From an uncultured Phycisphaerales bacterium (GTDB lineage: Bacteria; Planctomycetota; Phycisphaerae; Sedimentisphaerales; Anaerobacaceae): a stretch of DNA of 27,651 nt. Shown one piece after another: positions 7,652 to 16,495 of the stretch. Numbering within the stretch: position 1 is the first letter of the stretch; each line of letters starts with the position of its first letter. A model generated the notes under the pieces. The model made no database searches, had not been told where the DNA came from, and was given only the letters and a program-made list of their open reading frames with translations. The position numbers and the translations under genes are program-made. The stretch spans positions 1-27,651 of the forward strand of contig CALEZT010000024.1 in the NCBI GenBank assembly GCA_937927975.1, in the 5' to 3' direction.

Positions 7652-10306
7652 TCACACCACGATGTTCACCAATCGGCCTTTGACCACGAGCACCTTCTTG
7701 GGCGTCTTGCCTCCCAAAGCGAAGACCACCTTCTCGCTGGCCAGCGCAACCGCCTTGACCGACTCGTCGTCCGCCTCGGCAGCCACGACGATGCGGTCCT
7801 TCACCTTGCCGTTGACCTGGACCGCCAGTTCGAGCTGCTTCTCGCGGGCCAGCTCTTCGTCATACTGCGGCCACGGCTCGTACGCCAGGCTGCGATCGTG
7901 TCCGAGACGCGACCACAACTCCTCGGCCACGTGCGGCGCGAACGGCGCCAGAATCAGGATGAAAGACTCGACCACCGACTTGGGCCGGACTTCCTGGCGA
8001 GCCAGGTGGTTCACGAAGATCATCATCGCACTGATGGCGGTATTGAACCCGAACGTCTCGACGTCGCCGCCGACCTTGCGAATCGTCTGGTGCAGCAGCC
8101 GCAGCGTCTCTTCATCGGCCTGGGCCTCGCGGACCGCCGAGTCGAGTTCGTTCGTCTCCTCATTGACCACCATTCGCCAGGTCTTCTGGAGGAACCGGTA
8201 CACGCCTTGGACGCCCTGCATGCTCCAGGGCTTCATCGCCTCCAGCGGGCCCATGAACATCTCGTACAGACGCATCGAGTCGCCGCCGAACTCAGCGATC
8301 ACGTGGTCGGGGTTCACCACGTTGCCGCGGGACTTGCTCATCTTCTGGCCGTCCTCGCCGAGGATCATGCCCTGGTTGATCAGCCGCGTGAACGGCTCGG
8401 CTGTGCTGACGTAACCTCGATCGAACAGAAACTTGTGCCAGAAGCGAGAGTAGAGCAGGTGCAGCACCGCGTGCTCGGCGCCGCCGATGTAGAGATCGAC
8501 CGCCATCCAGTACCGTTCCTTGGCCGGGTCCCAGCCCTGCTGCGGATTCTTCGGGTCGATGTATCGCAGGTAGTACCAGCAACTTCCGGCCCATTGGGGC
8601 ATCGTGTTGGTCTCCCGCCGGGCCGGCCCGCCGCAGCGGGGACATGTGGCGTTGAGCCAGTCGGTCGCTTTGGCCAAAGGCGGCTCGCCCGTCACCGGAG
8701 GCGTGTAGTCCGTCACCTCAGGCAACGTCAGCGGCAGCGCCGATTCTGGAAGCGGCACGACGCCGCACTTCTCGCAGTGAACGACCGGGATGGGCTCGCC
8801 CCAATACCGCTGCCGGCTGAACAACCAGTCCCGCAGTTTGAAGTTGATCGCCTTGCAGCCCAGCCCGTTCTCCGCAAGCCACGCCGTGATCTTGGTCTTG
8901 GCCTCGGCGGTCGGCAGCCCGGTGATGGAGACCTCCGGCCCAGTGGAGTTCACTGAGGTCCCATCGTCCACGAAGCCCTTCCAATCCGTCTTCGAGTCCG
9001 GCGGCTGAACCACCTGGATCACAGGAAGGCAGAACTTCTGGGCAAACTCATAGTCGCGAGTGTCATGTGCAGGCACCGCCATGATCGCGCCGGTGCCGTA
9101 GGTGGCCAGCACGTAATCCGCGATCCAAATCGGGATCTTCTCCCGATTGACCGGATTGACCGCATAGTTGCCGGTGAAGACACCGGTCTTCTCTTTGTCG
9201 AGCGAGGTGCGCTCCAGTTCGCTCTTGCGGGCGGCCTCCGTGCGATAGGCCTGGATCGCCTCCCGTTGCTGGGCTGTCGTGATATTCTCGACCAGCGGAT
9301 GCTCGGGCGACAGCACCATGTACGTGGCGCCGAAGAGCGTGTCGGGTCGGGTGGTGAACACGCGGAGCTTCTGCCCGGCCGCAGGGCCTTCAGCGATTTC
9401 GAAGTCCACCTCCGCGCCTTCACTGCGGCCGATCCAGTTGCGCTGCATCTCTTTGATCGACTCAGACCATGTGACGAGCTTGAGGTCTTCGAGCAATCGG
9501 TCGGCGTAGGCTGTGATCCGAAGCAGCCACTGACGCATCGGCTTGCGCACCACGTTCTGATGCCCCTTGCGGTCGCACTTGCCGTCTTTCACCTCCTCGT
9601 TGGCCAGCACCGCCTTGCAGCCTTCGCACCACCAGACAGGGACCCAGTTCTCGTAGGCCAGCCGCAGATCCGAAACGGTCTTGCGAAGGAACGCCTCCCT
9701 CTTGTGAGGATCGCCGCCTGCGGCCTGCGCCGCCTTGTGCCACGACGTCAGGAACGCGCTGGACTCCCATTCGGACCTGCGCCGGGGCTTCTGGGCCAGC
9801 GCATCTTCAAGCAGCGAGATGTCGGCCGCCTTGCCCCACGAGGGATCGTAGTAGCTGTTGAACAGCTTCAGGAAGATCCACTGGGTCCATTTGAAGTAGG
9901 CGGGGTCGGTGGTGTCCACCTCGCGGTCCCAGTCGTACGAGAAACCCAACATCTTGATCTGGCGGCGGAACGTGTTGATGTTCTTTCCCGTCGTGACCGA
10001 CGGATGCGTGCCTGTGTCGATGGCGTACTGCTCGGCAGGCAGGCCGAAGGCGTCCCAGCCCATCGGGTGCAGGACGTTGAACCCCTTCATCCGCTTGTAT
10101 CGCGCGACGATGTCGCTGGCGGTGTAGCCCTCGGGATGCCCTACGTGCAGACCCTGGCCGCTCGGATAGGGGAACATGTCGAGAACATAGTACTTCGGCC
10201 GGGAGGCGTCGCAATCCCCGGCCCGGAAGGTCTTGTTCTCTTCCCAGTGCTTCTGCCACTTCGGCTCGATCGAACCGAAATCGTACGTGCCCTGCTTTTC
10301 GCTCAT
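7652..10306 (-). CDS. leuS: Leucine--tRNA ligase
   Basis: 884 residues, full bacterial LeuRS length. It charges tRNA-Leu with leucine in the cytoplasm. The HIGH motif appears as HVGH at 54-57 in [15 protein letters not shown], and KMSKS at 655-659 ([13 protein letters not shown]). Two Cys clusters (CEGC and, further on, [21 protein letters not shown]) fit zinc-binding segments, and the CP1 editing domain lies between. A C-terminal domain ending [11 protein letters not shown] is present. It is the first gene of an operon with CYTH, kdsA and the radical SAM gene. AGAGG lies about 11 bases before the ATG. A TATAGT box at 10463-10468 could drive it, leaving a leader of about 150 bases. Confidence 0.98.
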   Translation of the reverse strand: MSEKQGTYDFGSIEPKWQKHWEENKTFRAGDCDASRPKYYVLDMFPYPSGQGLHVGHPEGYTASDIVARYKRMKGFNVLHPMGWDAFGLPAEQYAIDTGTHPSVTTGKNINTFRRQIKMLGFSYDWDREVDTTDPAYFKWTQWIFLKLFNSYYDPSWGKAADISLLEDALAQKPRRRSEWESSAFLTSWHKAAQAAGGDPHKREAFLRKTVSDLRLAYENWVPVWWCEGCKAVLANEEVKDGKCDRKGHQNVVRKPMRQWLLRITAYADRLLEDLKLVTWSESIKEMQRNWIGRSEGAEVDFEIAEGPAAGQKLRVFTTRPDTLFGATYMVLSPEHPLVENITTAQQREAIQAYRTEAARKSELERTSLDKEKTGVFTGNYAVNPVNREKIPIWIADYVLATYGTGAIMAVPAHDTRDYEFAQKFCLPVIQVVQPPDSKTDWKGFVDDGTSVNSTGPEVSITGLPTAEAKTKITAWLAENGLGCKAINFKLRDWLFSRQRYWGEPIPVVHCEKCGVVPLPESALPLTLPEVTDYTPPVTGEPPLAKATDWLNATCPRCGGPARRETNTMPQWAGSCWYYLRYIDPKNPQQGWDPAKERYWMAVDLYIGGAEHAVLHLLYSRFWHKFLFDRGYVSTAEPFTRLINQGMILGEDGQKMSKSRGNVVNPDHVIAEFGGDSMRLYEMFMGPLEAMKPWSMQGVQGVYRFLQKTWRMVVNEETNELDSAVREAQADEETLRLLHQTIRKVGGDVETFGFNTAISAMMIFVNHLARQEVRPKSVVESFILILAPFAPHVAEELWSRLGHDRSLAYEPWPQYDEELAREKQLELAVQVNGKVKDRIVVAAEADDESVKAVALASEKVVFALGGKTPKKVLVVKGRLVNIVV

Positions 10307-10462
10307 CGCTGTAGGAAACCTCTTTCAAAACCCGCCGCACCGCGTCCATTTGCGAAACGGCCTGCGATCCCGTGGCCGGTTCGCCGGACCATCCGGGGCC
10401 ATCCCATCCACGTTCGCCGAACCCGCTCAACAGCAGGGGTCCGCGACTGTACAAAGACCGTT

Positions 10463-10468
10463 ACTATA
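10463..10468 (-). promoter_or_regulatory. Possible -10 box upstream of leuS
   Basis: On the minus strand TATAGT matches the sigma70 -10 consensus at 5 of 6 positions, about 160 bases before the leuS start. No recognisable -35 hexamer lies 16-18 bases upstream of it, so this is a weak call. The rest of 10307-10522 is GC-rich leader without a coding frame I would accept. Confidence 0.35.
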
Positions 10469-10522
10469 CTCGATCTACCGCCGCCGGTGTAGGGAAAGTT
10501 CACACCCTCGTCCAGGAAATGC

Positions 10523-10567
10523 CGATGGCGGCGTCGGGACCGAAACCGGGTCCTGACGCCGCCATCG
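10523..10567 (-). terminator. Long terminator-like hairpin after the lamin-tail-like gene
   Basis: An almost perfect stem of about 19 bp (10523-10541 pairing with 10549-10567, one G-U pair) closes a 7-base loop. It starts 30 bases after the stop of the minus-strand gene ending at 10598. The following minus-strand bases are only mildly T-rich (GCATTTCC), so it is either an imperfect intrinsic terminator or an RNA 3'-end stabiliser. It separates the envelope cluster from the leuS operon. Confidence 0.65.
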
Positions 10568-10597
10568 CGGTATCTGATCGATTCGAGCGGGTCGCTG

Positions 10598-11653
10598 TCA
10601 GAGCGAGAAACCGAAGAAATCCACCATCGCCGAGGCCAAGGGGCTGCTGATGATCGTGAAGGCTGCGTCGCTCACGTCGAACACGCTCGGACGGGTCGTG
10701 CTCGACACGCGGACAAGCGCCTTGGGGGCGTCCACGAGGGGAACGAGCCACTTGTAGCTGCCGGTGTTGCCGGTGTTTCGCGGGAAGACCTCGTTCCAGG
10801 AGTGGCCGTTGTCCAGAGAGAACTCCACGCAGACGGGCTCGCTCACGCTCGTGCTCTCCCACTTGATGTCCACGATGTCGCCCATGGCGAGGGCTTCGCC
10901 GCCGTTGGGCGCGAGCACCTTCAAAGAGGCGCCGGTGGCGGGCGTAACGACCTCGCGCAGCTTGCCGAGGCCCTGGCTTCCCCACCGGTTCGGCGAGCCG
11001 AACGTGCTGAAGTCGGCGCCGTCGTCATACTTGGTGGAATTCGCGGTGATGGTGGCGTCGGGATCGGCCTCCAGGCGGAAGATCTCGGTCCCGCTGACGC
11101 CGCTGGCCGGGCTGATGCCTTCGCCCGCCGGACCGAAGACGACCTGGCCGGCCTTGTCGCGAATTCGCAGTTGCCAGTTGTTCGAGCTGACCGGGAAATT
11201 CGACTTCTCGATGTACAGGCCGTCGCCGTTGTTGTTGGCCTGGACGTTGATCCACCAGTCGCCGGCGGCGGGATTGTAGCTGATGTCGCTGGGCACGTCC
11301 TCGGAGATCGTGATGATCGTGCCGGCCCGAAGGTCCTGCCAGATCGGATGGGCGGTCAGGACGAGCGTCTCGTCGAGGATCTTGTTCTCGTAGATGTCGA
11401 GCTGCCAGCCGCGGATGTCCAGATGGTCCTTGATGACGACCAGTTCGAACCAGTCGCCGCCGTTGCCGCGGACTCGGCCGAAGTAGCTGTCGGAGGCACG
11501 GCCGCCGTCCTCGTCCGCCGAGGCGGTGCCGCCGCCGAGGAATTCGTTCGCGTCGACCGCGTTATACTCGTTGAGAATGATGTCCGCCGCCCACCCGTTC
11601 ATCGACAACAGGGTCAGCACGATAAGGATGCTCGTGATCCTTCTGATGTTCAT
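10598..11653 (-). CDS. Secreted protein with lamin-tail-like domain and Ig-like C-terminal domain
   Basis: 351 residues. A Sec signal peptide is evident (MNIRRITSILIVLTLLSMNGWAA, cleavage near residue 23). The mature protein begins DIILNEYNAVDANEF, the strand pattern that opens lamin-tail (LTD) domains. The region to about residue 225 is beta-rich with many W and G. Residues ~243-340 (VLAPNGGEALAMGDIVDIKWES, EFSLDNGHSWNEV, GSYKWLVP) match the Ig-like Kre9/Knh1-type domain common in planctomycete exported proteins. No catalytic motif or C-terminal sorting signal is seen, so a binding or matrix role is likely. It lies 93 bases downstream of the TolC-type gene, with its own possible -10 box, and shares the LTD theme with the CotH protein of the same cluster. 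Confidence 0.82.
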   Translation of the reverse strand: MNIRRITSILIVLTLLSMNGWAADIILNEYNAVDANEFLGGGTASADEDGGRASDSYFGRVRGNGGDWFELVVIKDHLDIRGWQLDIYENKILDETLVLTAHPIWQDLRAGTIITISEDVPSDISYNPAAGDWWINVQANNNGDGLYIEKSNFPVSSNNWQLRIRDKAGQVVFGPAGEGISPASGVSGTEIFRLEADPDATITANSTKYDDGADFSTFGSPNRWGSQGLGKLREVVTPATGASLKVLAPNGGEALAMGDIVDIKWESTSVSEPVCVEFSLDNGHSWNEVFPRNTGNTGSYKWLVPLVDAPKALVRVSSTTRPSVFDVSDAAFTIISSPLASAMVDFFGFSL

Positions 11654-11691
11654 GGTCCACCCTTTCCTTCTCTAGAATCAAGAAACCAACG

Positions 11692-11739
11692 GGCCGTGTC
11701 CGCCGGATCACGGCCATCCGTGTATCCACAATCATTATA
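11692..11739 (-). promoter_or_regulatory. Perfect TATAAT box and leader hairpin before the lamin-tail-like gene
   Basis: In the 93-base gap after the TolC-type gene, the minus strand carries TATAAT (11734-11739), identical to the sigma70 -10 consensus but without a convincing -35. Just downstream is a 7-bp perfect stem (GGCCGTG/CACGGCC, 11692-11698 with 11709-11715) followed by CGTTGGTTTCTTG. The hairpin may be a weak terminator of the upstream operon or a leader element of the next gene. AAGGAAAGGGTGG before the ATG supplies a ribosome site. Confidence 0.4.
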
Positions 11740-11746
11740 CCGCCTG

Positions 11747-13372
11747 CTACCTCCCGGGCCGCATCGTTTCTTCCGTCGAGGGCTTCCGAGCCAGCGGAAT
11801 CGACGCGGCGCCGATCTCCCACATCCCGTCCGGGCGAACCTGCATCACATCCGTATCCCGGTAGAAATTCACCGTGGCGATCGCATAATCGGTCAGAGCG
11901 TCGGCCAGTTCGTTCTTCGCGTCGTGCAGATGCTGAAGGCCGTCGAGCACGCGCCGACTGCTGACTCGCCCATACTCCAGCAACAGGTAGTTCTTTTCGA
12001 TGCGCTCCTGAGCCAGCTTCAGACCTTTGGTCAGGATCAGATAGCGTTCGGCGGTCTCCAGCAGCTTTCGATGGGCCTCGCGGACTTCCAGGCGGACGGT
12101 GTCCGCCATCTGGTCATAATCCCGCTGACGCTGATTCAGAAGAATCAGGGCGTTGCGATAGGCGACCTGCTCCGGAACGCGGTCCAGAGGCAGATCCAGG
12201 ACGGGTCCGGCGGTCACGGCCCCCTGGCCTCGCGAACTGACGTCCACGCTGCCGGCCACCGCCAGTCCGGTCCTCAAGGCGTCCGCCGCGACGTAGACTC
12301 CGCGTTGCGCGTCCAGGACTCTGTCGGCCTGATTGATCAGGTCCAGTCGCCGGGACAACCCGGTCTCAACCGCCTCGCTGACCGCGAAATCGGGCTGGGG
12401 GATGCCTCCGTTCTTGAGGGCTTCGAAAACGCCCTGGTCCAGCTCGAACTCGCTGGTTGGCGGCACGCCAAGCGTGATCTTGAACGCGTCGAGGAATCGA
12501 TCATGTTCCCTCTGGGCCAGGACCCACCGGTCGCGTGCCCGAAGCAGTTCCTGCTTGATGCGATCAAGTTCCTCGGATTCCAGCCTCGCGGCGTTGACGA
12601 GCTTTTCGACGCGGTCGTGCAGCGCCAGCAGGGAGTTGTAGTACTCCTCGGTGTTGGAGGCCAGAGTCCCCTGCTCCAGCACTTCGTAGTATTGCGTGAT
12701 CACCGACACGACGAACGTCTTGCGGAACCGGTTGAAGGACCGGATCTGATACAGCGTGTCGCGTTTGGCCTGGGTCAGAGGCTCCAGGACGACCATCCGG
12801 TCGCTGCCTCGCAGCAATGGCTGGGCCACCGTCGCACCGAACACCGACGCAAAGCCATGATTGCCCTGCCCGAGCAGGACATCGACCCATTGAATGCCGA
12901 CTCGGGTGCTGATCAGAGCGCCTGAGGCCAGGAGGCGGTTGAAGCCGACATTGGCCTCCGCCTGCACCGCTTCGTCGGTACCGTCGTTGGAATACAGAAG
13001 GCTGCCTCCGCCGAACAGTTGCGTCTCGTAGCCATGACGCACGAGTCGTTGATTGAGAGCGGTCGTGTAGAGCAACTCCTTTTGGGTCTGGTACTCGCGA
13101 TTGGCGGCCGTGGCGATGGCGACGGCGCGGGGCAGCGTCAGCACGCCGGGAATGGGCGCGTATCGATCAACCGCAAGATCGTTCGGGGACGAAGAGACAT
13201 CGCTGACCCGGTAGTTGGCCTTGGAGCCGAAGGACGGGTCCCACTGGGCGTCGATAACGTCGTAGGCTTGTTTGTCCGCGTCGAGTTTGTAGTTGCGCTG
13301 CGGACAACCGGCCGCCAGAGCCGCCAGAGCCAGAGACATCGCCAGCAGTGCAGTACGAACCATCGCGTTCAT
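11747..13372 (-). CDS. TolC-family outer-membrane efflux lipoprotein
   Basis: About 541 residues. A lipoprotein signal peptide ends in LAALAAGC, with the lipidated Cys at residue 23 from ATG 13372. The mature part is mostly long alpha-helical heptad-rich stretches arranged as two repeats, as in TolC/OprM-type channels: VVSVITQYYEVLEQGTLASN with LESEELDRIKQELLRAR in the first half, RLEVREAHRKLLETAERYLI and LLEYGRVSSRRVLDGLQHLH in the second. The family forms the trimeric outer-membrane duct of tripartite exporters. Starts at 13384, 13372 and 13363 are all in frame. GGGGTGAT before 13363 is a good ribosome site, so the start is uncertain by 7 residues. The HlyD-type gene ends about 20 bases upstream. 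The frame stays open further upstream, but that part is a shadow of the HlyD gene. Confidence 0.92.
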   Translation of the reverse strand: MNAMVRTALLAMSLALAALAAGCPQRNYKLDADKQAYDVIDAQWDPSFGSKANYRVSDVSSSPNDLAVDRYAPIPGVLTLPRAVAIATAANREYQTQKELLYTTALNQRLVRHGYETQLFGGGSLLYSNDGTDEAVQAEANVGFNRLLASGALISTRVGIQWVDVLLGQGNHGFASVFGATVAQPLLRGSDRMVVLEPLTQAKRDTLYQIRSFNRFRKTFVVSVITQYYEVLEQGTLASNTEEYYNSLLALHDRVEKLVNAARLESEELDRIKQELLRARDRWVLAQREHDRFLDAFKITLGVPPTSEFELDQGVFEALKNGGIPQPDFAVSEAVETGLSRRLDLINQADRVLDAQRGVYVAADALRTGLAVAGSVDVSSRGQGAVTAGPVLDLPLDRVPEQVAYRNALILLNQRQRDYDQMADTVRLEVREAHRKLLETAERYLILTKGLKLAQERIEKNYLLLEYGRVSSRRVLDGLQHLHDAKNELADALTDYAIATVNFYRDTDVMQVRPDGMWEIGAASIPLARKPSTEETMRPGR

Positions 13373-13395
13373 CACCCCAACCATGAATGGACCGG

Positions 13396-14634
13396 TCACA
13401 GCCCCCGAATGCCGACGAGTTCGCCCGGAATGATGGCCAATCCCGCCGGAACCTCGATCACCACCGGCCTGCCCCACTGGGGGGCGGTCGGACTTCGCCA
13501 GAGCCGCTGCGGCATCAACTCGACCGTCGGCCCGATGGACAGGACGCGGGACTGCGCGATCTGGGCCGGATACCTCATCTTCACCAGCTCGACGTTCATA
13601 TCCTCTTCCAGGAATCCGACCTGCTGTTCGCTGGCGTAGGCGATGATCTCGGTCGGCTCGGTCTGCGCCACGGCGAGAATGGGATCGCCCGCCGCGACGA
13701 CTTCCCCCGCCCGTCGGATCGTCTCTTCGCCCTGTCGCTTGAGCAGCGTTTCGTTGGCTTTGCCGGAGATCGGGATGACGACGCCGTCGATCGGCGACTT
13801 CAGCTCGACCGCTGTGCGGGTCTTGAAGGCGACGATCTGCCCCTGGAGACCTTTGATCAGCTCCTCCTGGACCCTCGCTTCTTTGCGGATGGCCTCCAGC
13901 GCGTCGTCGACGGACGTCCTCGGCAATTCCTGGCGGGCGAATTCGTCGCGCCTGCGTTCGGCTTCCGCTTGATCCGCCTGGGCCTGCTTGAGCGTTTCCT
14001 GATACTCGCGGATCTTCTTGGCGGCGCTCTCGTGGTCGATTCGGATCTTCTCCAGCTCGAACGACACGACGACTTTTTCCTGCACCAGTTTCTCGGTGCT
14101 CTGGAGTTGAATGGCCAGACTGTTCAGCAGGATCTCCGCATCGGCGATCTCCGTCTGCACCTTCAGCACATTGAGTCGGGCCGCCTCGACGTCCACAGCG
14201 AACCGTCTCTGGTTGTCCGCATGGCTGATCTGAAGATTCGCGGCGTTGGCCAGCAGTTCCTCCTGCGTGGGGATGAGCAAGGCCATCAGCCGCTCGATCT
14301 CCGCCGCAGCGGTGGCGATCTGGCTCTTGAGTTCCACTTCGGTCATCCACTCGTTGGCCGGAACGGTGTTGAGGATGGCGAGCGTCTGTCCGGCCTTGAC
14401 GGGCTGGAACAGCTCCACCGGAATGTCGGCAATGCGCGCGACGCAGTCCGACGCCACCTGTCGAACCTCGCTCTGCGCGATCCCGACCATCTGGAAAGTC
14501 TCCGAGCGCTGATAGAACAGCCATCCCACGACCGCCACCGCGCCCAGCCAAACGGTCATCGGCGCCACGTGACGCAGATAGGAGCGCTTGACCACGTAAT
14601 CCTTCTTGGCTTGCTTCTCTTTCATCATGGCCAT
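13396..14634 (-). CDS. HlyD-family periplasmic adaptor (membrane fusion protein)
   Basis: 412 residues. A short basic cytoplasmic N-terminus (KEKQAKKDYVVKRSY) precedes one membrane anchor near 26-43 (MTVWLGAVAVVGWLFY). Next come the first half of a biotinyl-lipoyl-like domain (ARIADIPVELFQPVKAGQTL), a long coiled-coil hairpin from about 100 to 265 (rich in A, E, Q, K, R), and the returning lipoyl half (VELKSPIDGVVIPIS). Beta-barrel and membrane-proximal segments follow. Such adaptors bridge an inner-membrane transporter to a TolC-type channel. The TolC-type gene follows directly, but no ABC, RND or MFS pump is encoded nearby. The gene upstream encodes the DUF4956 membrane protein, whose stop is 5 bases away. 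ATG 14634 has only a weak ribosome site, consistent with translational coupling. Confidence 0.9.
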   Translation of the reverse strand: MAMMKEKQAKKDYVVKRSYLRHVAPMTVWLGAVAVVGWLFYQRSETFQMVGIAQSEVRQVASDCVARIADIPVELFQPVKAGQTLAILNTVPANEWMTEVELKSQIATAAAEIERLMALLIPTQEELLANAANLQISHADNQRRFAVDVEAARLNVLKVQTEIADAEILLNSLAIQLQSTEKLVQEKVVVSFELEKIRIDHESAAKKIREYQETLKQAQADQAEAERRRDEFARQELPRTSVDDALEAIRKEARVQEELIKGLQGQIVAFKTRTAVELKSPIDGVVIPISGKANETLLKRQGEETIRRAGEVVAAGDPILAVAQTEPTEIIAYASEQQVGFLEEDMNVELVKMRYPAQIAQSRVLSIGPTVELMPQRLWRSPTAPQWGRPVVIEVPAGLAIIPGELVGIRGL

Positions 14635-14639
14635 ATCGC

Positions 14640-15335
14640 TCAGACTTCGAGCAACTTCTCCTGCATCGTCAGATTGATGCTCTCCATCCCATCGACTTTC
14701 TCCAGCTCCGCGATGAACTCCTCATTCATGGCTGTGTTCCTGACCATGATCTGATAGGCATATTCGGCCGGCCCGCCGAACCCGCTGTCCTGCGCGGAGA
14801 TCAGCGTGAAGTTCCCGCAGAACCGACGCAGGATGCCCGGCACCGGATGGTCGGTCCCGATCGGACCCCGCAGGCTGAACCGCAGGAATCCATTGTGCGG
14901 CTCATGGGAGCCGAAGTCCGTGAAATGCAGATAGATCGCAATCGCGCCGAGGATCACCGTGCCCAGGATCGCCGTCATGTAGCGATGCGAGCCGCACGCC
15001 ATCCCGATCACCAGCGACGAGAAAATGAACACGATGTCCCGCGTGTCCTTGAGCACGTTGCGGAACCGAACGATCGCCAGGGCGCCCATCAGCCCGACCG
15101 CGGTGATGATGTTGTTGCCGATCACGGTCATCACCATCGCTATGACCACGGTGATCAGGATCAGGGACTGTACGTAGGAGCGGGAATAGGACAGCCCGCT
15201 GTGCGTCATGTAGTACACCCAGGCAACGACCTGTCCGAGCACGAACGCCAGCAGCAGCGCCAACAGCACGTCCTGCGGGCCGAACGACGCGCCGCCCAGC
15301 GGCGTCTCCTCGATCAGTTGCCACCATCTATCCAT
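14640..15335 (-). CDS. DUF4956-family inner-membrane protein
   Basis: 231 residues. Four to five hydrophobic spans lie in the first ~150 residues: VLLALLLAFVLGQVVAWVYY, SLILITVVIAMVMTVIGNN, the highly conserved block AVGLMGALAIVRFRNVLKD, DIVFIFSSLVIGMACG and AILGTVILGAIAIYL. A soluble C-terminal domain of about 75 residues has an alpha/beta look. The ALAIVRFRNVLKDTRD block is diagnostic for DUF4956. These proteins are commonly found next to VTC-domain polyphosphate polymerases and CotH kinases, as here. No reaction is established for the family; a channel or scaffold for polyphosphate is an inference. The ATG overlaps the VTC gene end by 8 bases, with GAGGAG 9 bases upstream, and the HlyD gene follows after 5 bases. 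Confidence 0.92.
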   Translation of the reverse strand: MDRWWQLIEETPLGGASFGPQDVLLALLLAFVLGQVVAWVYYMTHSGLSYSRSYVQSLILITVVIAMVMTVIGNNIITAVGLMGALAIVRFRNVLKDTRDIVFIFSSLVIGMACGSHRYMTAILGTVILGAIAIYLHFTDFGSHEPHNGFLRFSLRGPIGTDHPVPGILRRFCGNFTLISAQDSGFGGPAEYAYQIMVRNTAMNEEFIAELEKVDGMESINLTMQEKLLEV

Positions 15336-16263
15336 TCCACACGCTCCTCATGGCCGGACCGCAGAACCCCAGCCGGTTCGATTGCTCCATCGACGTAACG
15401 AATTTGGAGATCGAACGGGCCTCCAGATTGAACAGCCGCACCAGCCGGCTCAGCCATTCGGGGTACACGCCCGTGAACTTGATCTCCAAGATCGCATAGC
15501 CTGTCGTCAAATCGTTGTGTTGCCAGCCGGTGCCGCCCAGGCGAACGCAGGGTTCGCTGGTCACCTTGTAGTACAACTCCCGGTCGAACGTAATCCTCAC
15601 GCGATTCTCCGACGTGCTCTCGAAGGCCTGCCTGAGGTATCGGATCAGGATCATCGGTCCGGCCTGGACCGACGCGACGTAGAGCTGAAACTGGCTCAAC
15701 GCCTTCTCGTCGGTCGTATACCCCTGAGGCGGCAGCAATTTGCCCTGCAACAGGGTCGCGACGTCCTGATCCATGACCCGGGCCCGGCTCTTCAAGATCA
15801 CGCGGTTGATCCGGCGCTTGATCTCGAAGAACCGCGGATACTCCGGCTCGTCGGTATAACTTCGAATCCGCAGTTTGAACCGGTTCTTCTGGCCCTGCTG
15901 GCTCTCCCGGCACAACTGCAAATCCTGCGAATCCAGATACAAACTGACAATCGGGTAACTTCCCCCGCGTTGCAGCTTCGAATACTTGTCGTATTCCAGA
16001 AACGGACGAATGTAGCTGGTAATCCTGGCGGCCTCGATCTCCGTCACGAGGTATTTCATCTCGTAGCGACAGGCAAGCATGCCGTCGACGGAGATCTTTT
16101 TCACCGGCGCAGGACGCGGTTTCGGTCCGCCCTTCGGTTCCCCTCTCACCGCGACTGCCGGCACCGCCGGCGGCCTTAGAGGCACTGCCCCCTGCCGCAC
16201 AGCGTTCGTCCGCGCGATAAGGTCCGATACGACCGGCCCTCTGTCAGTCCTGCTGCTGTCCAC
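15328..16263 (-). CDS. VTC-domain polyphosphate polymerase
   Basis: 311 residues. The region from about residue 62 to the end is a VTC domain of the triphosphate-tunnel fold. Tunnel-lining residues are seen in CRYEMKYLV (R66, E68, K70), SLYLDSQD, RFKLRIRSY, RFFEIKRRINRVILKSR, RVRITFDREL and AILEIKFTG. In yeast Vtc4 this domain makes polyphosphate from ATP and feeds it across a membrane; bacterial stand-alone members are annotated as polyphosphate polymerase domain proteins. The first ~60 residues are Pro/Arg-rich and probably disordered. The start GTG 16263 is only moderately supported, and an internal ATG at residue 62 would still give a complete domain. A strong promoter lies 124-153 bases upstream. 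DUF4956, HlyD and TolC genes follow almost without gaps. Confidence 0.92.
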   Translation of the reverse strand: MDSSRTDRGPVVSDLIARTNAVRQGAVPLRPPAVPAVAVRGEPKGGPKPRPAPVKKISVDGMLACRYEMKYLVTEIEAARITSYIRPFLEYDKYSKLQRGGSYPIVSLYLDSQDLQLCRESQQGQKNRFKLRIRSYTDEPEYPRFFEIKRRINRVILKSRARVMDQDVATLLQGKLLPPQGYTTDEKALSQFQLYVASVQAGPMILIRYLRQAFESTSENRVRITFDRELYYKVTSEPCVRLGGTGWQHNDLTTGYAILEIKFTGVYPEWLSRLVRLFNLEARSISKFVTSMEQSNRLGFCGPAMRSVWNG

Positions 16264-16386
16264 CTTGCTTCATTTCCTTCTGCAAATCCCCAAGATGAGG
16301 CAATACCCCTCCTGAGGCAGGTGCTTCCGCAGACACCATTTTCCGCACTGGGGGCAGGGTCCTGCTGTAACCCAAATCCCTTGTCT

Positions 16387-16416
16387 ATTTTAACACAAAC
16401 GCGGGTTCACAGTCAA
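16387..16416 (-). promoter_or_regulatory. Sigma70-like promoter of the VTC-DUF4956-HlyD-TolC operon
   Basis: On the minus strand TTGACT (16411-16416) and TAAAAT (16387-16392) are separated by 18 bases; each matches the consensus at 5 of 6 positions. Transcription would begin near 16380, leaving about 115 bases of leader before the VTC start. The promoter sits in the 232-base gap after the CotH gene, so the VTC operon can be expressed independently of CotH. Confidence 0.75.
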
Positions 16417-16449
16417 GCAATCTGTTAGATCCGTGTTAGGCAAACAGAA

Positions 16450-16486
16450 GACGCGCGTCGTTCTGCGCAGAACCGCGTCACGACGC
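16450..16486. repeat. Three abutting palindromes between CotH and the VTC promoter
   Basis: GACGCGCGTC (16450-16459), GTTCTGCGCAGAAC (16460-16473) and GCGTC-AC-GACGC (16475-16486) are perfect inverted repeats lying side by side, 10 bases after the CotH stop and 34 bases upstream of the VTC -35 box. They can also fold as one hairpin followed on the minus strand by TTCTGTTTG. They may be a weak CotH terminator, a regulator binding site for the VTC promoter, or both. Confidence 0.5.
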
Positions 16487-16495
16487 CGACGGCGC

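Noticed and set aside
7028..8956. 642-codon plus-strand frame over kdsA, CYTH and leuS
   Set aside because: It is antisense to three conserved genes, with Leu/Arg/His-rich low-information translation. The same applies to frames at 9065-10492, 13387-14754 and 19240-20688.
11747..14551. Apparent 934-codon protein extending the TolC gene upstream
   Set aside because: The first ~390 codons are an out-of-frame shadow of the HlyD gene; the real TolC-type protein starts near 13372 with a lipoprotein signal peptide.
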